Shown piece after piece: positions 7,791 to 14,862 of a stretch of 64,000 bases of DNA. The notes beneath the pieces were generated by a model that was given only the letters and a program-made list of their open reading frames with translations, was not told where the DNA came from and made no database searches. Position 1 is the first letter of the stretch, and each line of letters starts with the position of its first letter. The position numbers were made by a program, and so were the translations under genes. The stretch spans positions 1 through 64,000 of the forward strand of contig NZ_JAJUWT010000009.1 in the NCBI RefSeq assembly GCF_021390395.1, written 5' to 3'. This DNA comes from Saccharothrix sp. S26. GTDB taxonomy: Bacteria > Actinomycetota > Actinomycetes > Mycobacteriales > Pseudonocardiaceae.

Positions 7791-8696
7791 TCAGAGGTAG
7801 CCGACGCCGGTCAGCTCCTCGGCCGCCGCCCAGAACCGCTTGCCGACGGCCGGGTCGGCGGCTTCCCGGCTGAGCCGGGCCTCGGTGACGCTGCCCCGCG
7901 TCTCCCAGAGCCCGGACGGGCCGAAGAACTGGCCGCCCCGCACACCGACCCCGGTCGCCGCACGCAACTGCGGCAGCGCGCCCTGCTCCACCGACTGGGT
8001 GGCCAGCAGACCGAGCCGCGCGATCACCCGCCCCAGCCGACCGCGGTGCTCCCAGGCACGCGGGGTCAGGTTGGTGCGGGTGAGGCCGGGGTGGGCCAGC
8101 ACGCTGAGGATCGGTGATCCGGCGGCGCGCAGGCGACGGTCCAGCTCGACGCCGAAGACCGTGGTGGCGAGCTTGGACCGGCCGTAGGCGGCGGTCGCCC
8201 GGTAGTCGCGCTCGGACATCAGGTCGTCGAAGTCCAGGTGCGCGGTCTTGTGGGTGATCGAACTGAGGTTGACCACCCGTGCTCGCGGCGCCGCGGCCAG
8301 GTTGTCCAGCAGCAGGCCGGTCAGCGCGAAGTGGCCCAGCGCGTTGGTGGCGAACTGCAGCTCGAAGCCGTCGGCGGAGGTGCGGCGCGGGCCGAGCAGC
8401 ACCACGCCCGCGTTGTTGACCAGCAGGTCGATCGCCGGGTGGTCGGCGGCCAGCTTCGCCGCGAAGGCCCGGACGGAGGCGAGGGAGGCCAGGTCCAGCT
8501 CGCGCACCTCGACGTCGCCCCCGATCCGGTGTGCGGCCCGTGCGCCGGCGGCGGTGTCGCGCACGGCCAGCACGACGTGCGCGCCCCGGCGGGCCAGCTC
8601 GGTGGCGGTGACCAGGCCGAGGCCGGAGTTCGCGCCGGTCACGACGGCGACCCGGCCGTGCTGGTCGGGGATGCGGTCGGCGGTCGGTTCGGTCAT
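7791..8696 (-). CDS. short-chain dehydrogenase/reductase
   Basis: A 301-residue classical SDR of the retinol dehydrogenase/protochlorophyllide reductase-like group. It shows the nucleotide-binding TGANSGLG (residues 20-27), the structural NNAG, a catalytic Ser in NLSS and the YGRSK catalytic pair. The start at 8696 (MTEPTADRIP) is preceded by AGGAGCAG; a much longer in-frame upstream extension is antisense to the regulator gene and is not coding. It is divergent from an MmyB-like regulator across 132 bases. That pairing is common in actinobacteria and suggests control by that regulator. The substrate is unknown. Confidence 0.88.
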   Translation of the reverse strand: MTEPTADRIPDQHGRVAVVTGANSGLGLVTATELARRGAHVVLAVRDTAAGARAAHRIGGDVEVRELDLASLASVRAFAAKLAADHPAIDLLVNNAGVVLLGPRRTSADGFELQFATNALGHFALTGLLLDNLAAAPRARVVNLSSITHKTAHLDFDDLMSERDYRATAAYGRSKLATTVFGVELDRRLRAAGSPILSVLAHPGLTRTNLTPRAWEHRGRLGRVIARLGLLATQSVEQGALPQLRAATGVGVRGGQFFGPSGLWETRGSVTEARLSREAADPAVGKRFWAAAEELTGVGYL

Positions 8697-8828
8697 CTGC
8701 TGCTCCTGGGGCTGGTCGGTGCGCTGCACCGCCGAAGCTAGGAGCGATTTGGGGCGGGTCGCTGGTCCTCGCCTGCCTGGGTCTGGGCGACCTACCTTCG
8801 GCCGTCGGGGCCGGGGCACACTGGCGGC

Positions 8829-9749
8829 GTGAGCAGTCCTCGTCCCCACGCCCGTGAGCTCGGTGACTTCCTGCGCGCCAGGCGCGGCCGGCTGCGCCCG
8901 CACGACGTCGGCCTGGAGCCGGGCGGCCGGCGCAAGGTCACCGGGCTGCGACGCGAGGAGCTGGCCCTGCTGGCGGGGCTGAGCACCGACTACTACCAGC
9001 GGATGGAGCAAGGCCGGGAGGTGCGCCCGTCCGACGACGTCCTGGACGCGCTCGCCGGCGCGCTCGGCCTCGACGACGAGGAACGCCGGCACCTGTTCGC
9101 GCTGGCCCGTGCCGCCCGCCGGCCGGTGCCCGCGCGGGTGGACCGCGACCCGGAACGGGTGCCGGACAGCACCCGGCGCCTGCTGCGGGTGATGGACACC
9201 CCGGCGGTCGTGCTCGGCCGGCACCTCGACCTGCTCGACTGGAACCCGATGGCACAGGCCCTGCTCGGCGACCCGGACGCCTACCCGTCCGACCGGCTCA
9301 ACATGCTCCTGCTGCTGTTCGACGACACGCTGACCGGCCGGCGGAGCTGCCCGGACTGGGAGCGGCAAGCCTTGGACTACATCGGCATGATGCGCACCGC
9401 CGTGGCCACCGACCCCACCCACCCCCGTGCCACCGCGATCGTCGGTGAGCTGAGCATCCGCAGCGCCGAGTTCCGGAGGCTGTGGGCCCGGCATGACGTG
9501 CGCGAGTCGGTCAGCGGCACCAAGACCTTCCGGGTACCGGAGGTCGGCGACATCACCCTGGACTGGGACACCTACCCGCTGCCGGGCAACCCCGGCCCGG
9601 TGATGCTGGTCTTCACCACCGACCCCGACAGCACCGACGCGGACCGCCTGCGCCTCCTGGCATCGCTGCACGCGACCCGCTCAGCGCTCCCCCACAACCA
9701 CTCCTCCCAGGCCGGCACCACACCCAGACCGTGCCGTGCCGACGGATGA
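8829..9749 (+). CDS. XRE-type HTH regulator with MmyB-like ligand-binding domain
   Basis: A 306-residue transcription factor starting at GTG. An N-terminal helix-turn-helix (about residues 35-85) contains TGLRREELALLAGLSTDYYQRMEQG, and the remainder is the PAS-like MmyB ligand-binding domain (family hallmark LDLLDWNPMAQALLGD near residue 135). MmyB-like regulators bind hydrophobic small molecules and are often encoded beside an SDR gene, as here. The likely target is the shared 132-base intergenic region. The ligand is unknown. Confidence 0.88.
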   Translation: MSSPRPHARELGDFLRARRGRLRPHDVGLEPGGRRKVTGLRREELALLAGLSTDYYQRMEQGREVRPSDDVLDALAGALGLDDEERRHLFALARAARRPVPARVDRDPERVPDSTRRLLRVMDTPAVVLGRHLDLLDWNPMAQALLGDPDAYPSDRLNMLLLLFDDTLTGRRSCPDWERQALDYIGMMRTAVATDPTHPRATAIVGELSIRSAEFRRLWARHDVRESVSGTKTFRVPEVGDITLDWDTYPLPGNPGPVMLVFTTDPDSTDADRLRLLASLHATRSALPHNHSSQAGTTPRPCRADG

Positions 9750-9761
9750 GCGGGCAAACCC

Positions 9762-10253
9762 AACCTCGCCGAGGTGTACCACGAAGTCGGCTACGTCCAC
9801 CGAGCGATCATGCTCAGCACGGAGGCGCTGCGGTCCATGGAGGAGACACCCGCGTCGACGGAACCCCGGTACGCGTGGATGCGCACGAACCTCGGCAGCA
9901 TGTTCCCTGGCCGCCGCCAGTGAGGCGTTGGCGGCGCTGTACGTGGACCAGCGCCGTCTCACCGACGCGGAAGCCGCGTCGCGGTCCGCGCTGGAGGTCC
10001 GCCGAAACGCCGGACAGGCCGAGAGCACGGCCTGTGCGGCCGGCATCGGCTCGCTCGCCAACCTGTACCTGAGCAGTGGGCAGCTCGACCAGGCGCGGCG
10101 CATGCTGCTGGAGAGCGATCCTCGACCGACAGGTCGGGCCCGTGCGTCCGGCCGGCGCCACGGTGCTCATCAACCTCGGCCACGTCCACGTGATGGAGGG
10201 TGATCTGCGCGGTGCTTTCGACCTGACCTTGCAGCCGAGGAAGCCCACTACGG
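9762..10253 (+). pseudogene. frameshifted TPR-protein relic
   Basis: Tetratricopeptide-like sequence can be read in three successive frames: NLAEVYHEVG to NLGSMFP (9762-9912), then LAALYVDQRRLTDAEA to SGQLDQARRMLLESD (about 9910-10122), then ATVLINLGHVHVMEGDLRGA (about 10155-10240). Three frames with continuous repeat character mean frameshifts in a once-intact gene, probably a TPR domain from an SARP/AfsR-type or NB-ARC regulator. No start or end survives. Confidence 0.6.
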
Positions 10254-10331
10254 GGCGCGGCTACACCTACCTGCACCCCGCGGTCGACGGCTTCTCCCGA
10301 CCGGACACCGAGGTCCTGCCGAGTACGCGAG
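10250..10331 (+). pseudogene. IS481-type transposase fragment
   Basis: The segment RGYTYLHPAVDGFSRPDTEV resembles the start of the DDE integrase core of IS481-family transposases (usual form GYxYLHxAVDxxSRxxxxE). It is joined directly to the end of the TPR relic, which suggests an insertion and deletion event destroyed that gene. Only about 27 residues remain. Confidence 0.5.
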
Positions 10332-10483
10332 ATCGCGCGGCTGTCCCTCCAGGTCGGCGGCGAGTCCGGCTTCGTCGCCGACCCGCCGACCGGGCGGGTC
10401 ATCCGTCGCTCAGATCGGGTGGCCGATGGCCTGCTCCGGGAGTTGTGCCGCAACCACATCGGAGCCGACACCGTGCTTCGCGC

Positions 10484-10978
10484 TCAGGTCGAGTCCACGA
10501 AGCGGGCGCCGGGGCCGGGCGTGCGGTGGATCGCGGACGGCGGCAGGTCCCGGTGCCCGGCCGCGCACTCCAGCGAGATCCGCACCGGTTCCTCGCAGGC
10601 GTGCTCGTCGTCGGCGGAGTGGTGGCGGACCACGACCGACGGTCCCTCCGGGTCGGCCAGGTACCGGTCACCCCATTCCAGCAGGGCCAGCAGCGTCGGC
10701 CGCAGGTCGAGACCGCGCCTGGTGAGGCGGTACTCGTAGCGCTGCCGGGTTCCCGGCTCCCGGTACGGGACGCGCAGCAGCACGCCGGCCGCGACCAGGC
10801 TGTCGAGGCGGGCGGCGAGCAGGTTGCCGGCGATGCCCAAGCGGTCGCGGAAGTCGTTGAACCGGGTCACGCCGTCGATGGCCTCGCGCACGATCAGCAG
10901 CGACCACCGTTCGCCGACCACCGACAGCGCACGTGCCACCGAGCAGTTGACCGGGTCGATGCGCCGTGTTCCGCCCAT
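10484..10978 (-). CDS. HxlR-family winged-helix regulator
   Basis: A 164-residue regulator. The family signature is clear: NCSVARALSVVGERWSLLIVREAIDGVTRFNDF (the Cys, GERW and FxDF motifs) followed by the recognition helix and a beta-wing containing YRLTRRGLDLRPTL. Residues beyond about 115 are a less conserved tail with CAAG and Pro-rich sequence. It is divergent from a tautomerase gene across 92 bases that hold a 15-base direct repeat, its likely operator. Some HxlR proteins sense aldehydes or quinones through a conserved Cys; here Cys12 is in the right place. Confidence 0.88.
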   Translation of the reverse strand: MGGTRRIDPVNCSVARALSVVGERWSLLIVREAIDGVTRFNDFRDRLGIAGNLLAARLDSLVAAGVLLRVPYREPGTRQRYEYRLTRRGLDLRPTLLALLEWGDRYLADPEGPSVVVRHHSADDEHACEEPVRISLECAAGHRDLPPSAIHRTPGPGARFVDST

Positions 10979-10990
10979 GGGCTCACCTCA

Positions 10991-11047
10991 CCGAGCCTGA
11001 GTTGACAACCTGCACTCAGCGATCGTAGCGTGCCGAGCCTGAGTTGA
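10991..11047. promoter_or_regulatory. tautomerase promoter with 15-base direct repeat
   Basis: CCGAGCCTGAGTTGA occurs at 10991-11005 and again at 11033-11047, 42 bases (four helical turns) apart. Between them lie TTGACA (11002-11007) and TAGCGT (11026-11031), an 18-base-spaced promoter reading toward the tautomerase. The repeats overlap the -35 element and the expected start point, as expected of HxlR repressor sites. Confidence 0.6.
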
Positions 11048-11070
11048 GAAAGTAAATCTAGGAGGCTCCC

Positions 11071-11580
11071 GTGCCGATGCTGGACGTCCACATCCCGGAA
11101 GGCACGTTCACGGCCGACCGCGAAACGGCGCTCATGAACCGGATCACCGAGATCCTCATCCGCCACGAGGGGTTCGACCCGACCGATCCGACCACGCGAT
11201 CGGTCTCCTGGGTCTTCCTGCACCGCCCGGCCGCCGTCTACGTCGGCGGCGCGCCCGCGGACGCGCCCCGCTACAAGGTGGTCCCCTCCGTCCCGGAGGG
11301 GCAACTGGACGCCGCCGCGCGTGCCGGAGTCGTCCGCGAGGTCACCGAGGCGATCCTCGACGCCGAGGAGGGCGCGTGGCCCCGCGACCCCGGCCGGGTC
11401 TGGGTGTTCCCCACCGAGATCCCCGAGGGTCACTGGGGCGGACGCGGCGAGATCACGCCGCTGGAGCGCATCCTCGGCCGACTGACCGGCGGCGACGCCG
11501 ACCTGGCGGCCGAACTCGCCGCGAAGCGCATCGCCGCCAGCCGCGCCGAACGCACCCGACTCCCCGACGGCCCTCGCTGA
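11071..11580 (+). CDS. tautomerase-superfamily protein (4-OT/MIF fold)
   Basis: A 169-residue protein starting GTG-CCG, so after Met removal Pro becomes residue 1, the catalytic base of tautomerases. The N-terminal beta-alpha-beta unit (MLDVHIPEGTF, ALMNRITEIL) and the middle VSWVFLHRPAAVYVGG fit the family. At 169 residues it is longer than single-unit 4-oxalocrotonate tautomerases and probably contains two units (second at about 70-110). AGGAGG lies eight bases upstream. Control by the divergent HxlR regulator is inferred from repeats overlapping the promoter. Confidence 0.75.
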   Translation: MPMLDVHIPEGTFTADRETALMNRITEILIRHEGFDPTDPTTRSVSWVFLHRPAAVYVGGAPADAPRYKVVPSVPEGQLDAAARAGVVREVTEAILDAEEGAWPRDPGRVWVFPTEIPEGHWGGRGEITPLERILGRLTGGDADLAAELAAKRIAASRAERTRLPDGPR

Positions 11581-11913
11581 ACCTCCGGTCCGCGGTCACG
11601 GAGCGGGCCCGTGGCCGGTCACCAGGCAGGCGACGGGGAACGGAACCGGTCGGAACGTCACTCGCCGATTCGTCAAGCGCTATTCCAATTCGATGCGATT
11701 GTCGCCGGGACGACCGGACGTCCCGCTCTCAGTGGACAATCCCGCGGTTGCCCCAATCAGCGGCACGTCGACCACCGCACTCCTTGTTGAAGTATTCGCG
11801 CAGACCTGCGCCCAGGGTGGCCGGCTGATCGGCTGGTGCCAGGCAGCCTCCGGCGCAATGGGGGAACTTGCGTCGATGGAATTGTCTCGAGATTGACTTG
11901 ACGCCCCCCGGGG
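11581..11913. other. no gene recognised
   Basis: I see no credible gene. A 67-codon plus-strand frame (11693-11896) has poor third-position GC and no family resemblance. This stretch leads into a protease fragment and is probably decayed DNA. Confidence 0.4.
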
Positions 11914-12060
11914 GTCACCCACGAAATGGGGCACACGCTCGGCCTGGGCCACAACACGTGGTCCGGGGACGTCATGCACTACGCGGCGAACATGCTTGAG
12001 GACATCGGCGGCGAGAACCCGGCGTTGTTGGCCTCGATCCACTCGATCTACCGCTGGTGC
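11914..12060 (+). pseudogene. zinc metalloprotease (metzincin) fragment
   Basis: The frame reads VTHEMGHTLGLGHNTWSGD, a textbook HExxHxxGxxH zinc site, followed by VMHYAANMLEDIGGENPALL, where a Met-turn-like Met follows. A stop codon at 11899-11901 just upstream in frame and the lack of any remaining N-terminal domain show this is a fragment of a matrixin-like secreted protease. The tail after about 12060 loses family character. Confidence 0.55.
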
Positions 12061-12434
12061 CGGGTCATCGACAGGGCGGCATCGGCTCGGAAGTCCGTTC
12101 CGGGGCGGGCTGCGGGTTGGTGCCCGCCTCCGCTGTCGTGGGCGTCGCGTCGTTCGGGCTGGTGACGCTGCGCAACCTGATCCGGCGGCGGCCGGGGCGC
12201 GGTTCGGGGTGCCGGTGGCGTCGGCCGACGGGGATTGATCATGCGCGGGCGATGCGGAGATCGCCTGCCGGGATCCTTCCTGGACAGCGGCCGCGCGGGG
12301 AGCACGGCCTCCGGCCGCACCTCCGAGGGCCGGGTGAGGTCGGCGCGTGCCCCGAAGTCCGCCCTCGTGGACGTCGACGTGTGGCGGTGGCGTGGGTAGG
12401 TTCGCCGGACCGCTTGAGGGAGGGGTGATCCACC
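12061..12434. other. decayed or non-coding stretch
   Basis: No gene is supported. Several overlapping frames exist on both strands but none has a ribosome site plus a recognisable domain. A GGGAGGGG ribosome site at the right edge belongs to the next gene. Confidence 0.4.
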
Positions 12435-13349
12435 GTGCTCGTGCGCGCGCAGGGACCGCAGACCCAGGGGTTGCACTACTACGAGGACACCAGGACGCCG
12501 GCGTCGATCTTCGACTCGATCGACGCCAAACCCGGCTGGTACCTGGACCTCACCAAGAGCCGGGAGGTGCGGTACCTGACCGACACCCACCAGTACCAGT
12601 TGGCCGGCGGGCTCTGGTGGGACCCGGTCCACGACCGGGAGTTCACCGAACAGGGTGGCTGGTACGCGGCCACCGACCAGTCCGGTGACTACCGCTACGA
12701 CGGAACGCACTACCGGTCACGGGTCGACCTCACCAAGGAGTGGCTCGCCGAGAACTTCGCCGACACGCGGTCGAAGGCCGTCCAGATGATCGGCGCGGCG
12801 CGCTGGTCGGACCGGAAGAAGGCGTGGGAGCTGCTGGACAACTGGAACTTCGCCTACCCGAACCAGTCGATCACCCCCGAGCAGGTCGAGCTCAAGGCCG
12901 CCGACCGGGCGCGTGACCTCGCCCAGGCGCCGCAGCCCGCGCAACCCGAGGTCCAGCTTCCCAAGTTCACCAGCCGGTCCTACCGGCTGCGGGACAAGCC
13001 GACGCCCGGTGCCCCGATCGACCTTCCCAGCGACCAGGAAGTCCAGGCCAACACCGACTTCTACTGGCGAGGCCGGGGTGACGAGATGGGCGGCGACGCC
13101 GCCGGGCGCAAGCAGGAGAAGCACGGCTTCGACCCGTTGGCGGGCTACCGGTTCGCTCGGCAGAACCGCGCGCGGTGGTTCGCGCAGCGGGGCACCAACC
13201 ACATCATCTTCCACAACTACCCCAACCCGGGTGGTGTAGTGCACATGGCGGTGTGGGACTGGACCACCGGGCAGATGGTGACCTACTACGACGTCGAGCC
13301 GAGCCGGGTGGGCGACGTCGGCCAGTACCTGAGGGACAAGGGGATGTAG
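12435..13349 (+). CDS. conserved-looking hypothetical protein, 304 aa
   Basis: I do not recognise this protein. It starts with GTG behind a GGGAGGGG ribosome site and has coding-like third-position GC throughout. It is rich in Tyr, Trp, Asp and Gln, with no signal peptide or membrane segment. The N-terminal half carries several Tyr/Trp-rich stretches (LHYYEDTRTP, GGLWWDPVHD, GGWYAATDQ). A Pro/Gln hinge lies near residues 170-180 (QAPQPAQPEVQ). The C-terminal part (from about 200) contains TDFYWRGRGDEMGGD and NHIIFHNYPNPGGVVHMAVWDW. The two-part layout with a hinge recalls polymorphic-toxin or immunity-type proteins, but that is speculation. Confidence 0.6.
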   Translation: MLVRAQGPQTQGLHYYEDTRTPASIFDSIDAKPGWYLDLTKSREVRYLTDTHQYQLAGGLWWDPVHDREFTEQGGWYAATDQSGDYRYDGTHYRSRVDLTKEWLAENFADTRSKAVQMIGAARWSDRKKAWELLDNWNFAYPNQSITPEQVELKAADRARDLAQAPQPAQPEVQLPKFTSRSYRLRDKPTPGAPIDLPSDQEVQANTDFYWRGRGDEMGGDAAGRKQEKHGFDPLAGYRFARQNRARWFAQRGTNHIIFHNYPNPGGVVHMAVWDWTTGQMVTYYDVEPSRVGDVGQYLRDKGM

Positions 13350-13407
13350 GCCGCGCTCACGATCCGGACCTCGCCCGCACAACGCGACTGACGCGTTCGT
13401 TCGGTGG

Positions 13408-13662
13408 TTGTCGGGAAAACCGCCTGATGGCAAGATCGGCCGGGCCGCCACCGCCGTCGTCGCGGCGGACGGCACCGCGAGCTACCGGACCGTGCAGGCC
13501 GCGGTGAACGCGGCCGGCGCCACGATCTCGATCGGCAAGGGCACCCACCGGGGGACGGTGACGATCCCGAGCGGCAAGACCGGCCTCACGCTCGTCGGCG
13601 CGGGGTTCCGACGGAGGGAACCCGGTCGGGTGACCGTGCCACCAACGAAGGCGGAGGGGTAA
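13408..13662 (+). pseudogene. pectinesterase N-terminal fragment
   Basis: The frame reads VVAADGTASYRTVQAAVNAA, then SIGKGTHRGTVTIPSGKTGL and TLVGAG. This is the start of the right-handed beta-helix of pectin methylesterases (family opening V(A)xDGSGxFxTVQxAVxA). It stops after 84 codons, where a full enzyme needs about 300, and lacks both catalytic Asp regions. The truncated end runs straight into the ribosome site of the next gene, so a deletion probably joined the two. Confidence 0.55.
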
Positions 13663-13664
13663 TC

Positions 13665-14516
13665 GTGCTGGGGAGAAGACTCGTCATCGGAGCCGCGGTC
13701 GCCGCGGTGTTGTCCGGCGGCGTCGCGGTCGCGACGGCGTCCGCGGGAACGGTCGGGCTCGGGCTCGACTACACCTGCGGACCCGGGGTCGTCGTGCACG
13801 CCGACGTCACGGCCGTTGTGCCCGACGAGGGGATGGCGGGCGGGAACGTCCCGTACCTCGAACCCGCGTACATCGACGTGGACGTGACGTTCGCCCTCGA
13901 CCGCGCGCCGGCCGGCGTCCGGATCGACGGTGACAGCACCGCGTCGCTGGCGGCGACCGTCGTCGGCCCCGCCGGGACCACGGCCACCGCGGCCGCGCTG
14001 AGCTTCGCGCCGACGCTGCTCACGTCGTCCGGCGGGTTGGTGAAGGCCGCCGGCGGGTTCCCGCAGCTGGGCCTCTACCCGGCCGGGGACTACGCGATCC
14101 ACCTGGGCGACCTCACGCTGTCCCTGCGGCCGGAGCGCGCGGACGGGACGCCTGCGGGCGCCGCCACCACCGTGACCTGCCGGCGCTCCGGTCCCGACGA
14201 CCTGCTGACCGTGGTCAAGTCCGAGTCGAGCATCATCGAGCACCCGGTGCGGCCGTCGCAGCTGCAGGTGACGGCCGTGACGCCGACCAGCGTCTCGCTG
14301 AGCTGGTACTCGACCTCGTGGTGGTTCCCCACGATCGGCTACGACGTGTTCCTGGACGGCGTGAAGGTCGCCTTCGTGACCGACAAGCAGGCGACGCTCA
14401 CCGGGCTGAGCCCCGACACCCAGCACCGCGTCAAGGTCACCACCAAGGATTCGTACGGCTTCTCGTCCCCGAAGAGCCAGGGGTTGGTCTTCGCGACGCC
14501 GCCGCGCGGCCGGTGA
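13665..14516 (+). CDS. secreted protein with C-terminal FN3 domain
   Basis: A 283-residue exported protein starting GTG after a GGAGGGG ribosome site. A signal peptide (MLGRRLVIGAAVAAVLSGG, cleavage near ASAG) is followed by a beta-rich region (LGLDYTCGPGVVVHADVTA onward, to about 190). This part resembles the DUF6801-type secreted domain of actinomycetes, with paired Cys (TCGPG and VTCRR). A fibronectin type III domain closes the protein (about 200-280, PSQLQVTAVTPTSVSLSW). The function is unknown; an envelope or spore-surface role is possible. Confidence 0.7.
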   Translation: MLGRRLVIGAAVAAVLSGGVAVATASAGTVGLGLDYTCGPGVVVHADVTAVVPDEGMAGGNVPYLEPAYIDVDVTFALDRAPAGVRIDGDSTASLAATVVGPAGTTATAAALSFAPTLLTSSGGLVKAAGGFPQLGLYPAGDYAIHLGDLTLSLRPERADGTPAGAATTVTCRRSGPDDLLTVVKSESSIIEHPVRPSQLQVTAVTPTSVSLSWYSTSWWFPTIGYDVFLDGVKVAFVTDKQATLTGLSPDTQHRVKVTTKDSYGFSSPKSQGLVFATPPRGR

Positions 14517-14862
14517 TCGTGAAGGGCCGGAGGAGCTAGACATAGCTGCCCTGGGCACGTCCTTTTAGCCGGCGGTCGCCGGTCGCGTTCCGACGCCACC
14601 GTCACGGTCTGCTCGCAGCGGTCGTGGAGCCGGGAGTCCTTCGCGGCCTCCCGCTTCGGCCACCGCGATCGCCGGCGGCGAGGTCGTGGGCCGGAGGCCG
14701 CCTCCGAAGTCCGCGCTCGGCTTCCCGGTCACCTCGATCGTCGCCGCGGTCCACCTCGACACCGTCGCGAGTCGCGCGACGCGGAGTGGCGGCCGGTCGG
14801 CGTGGTCGCCGCGCCGATCCCCGTCGTCCTCCGCGTCGCGCTGAACCTCCCGGCCGTACTGG
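14517..14862. other. intergenic, no gene recognised
   Basis: This 346-base stretch separates a plus-strand gene from the minus-strand flavoprotein that ends at 14863. I find no supported gene or clear hairpin terminator. Confidence 0.4.

Noticed and set aside
8697-9671. N-terminal extension of the SDR
   Set aside because: Antisense to the intact MmyB-like regulator; the ribosome site and SDR motif place the start at 8696.
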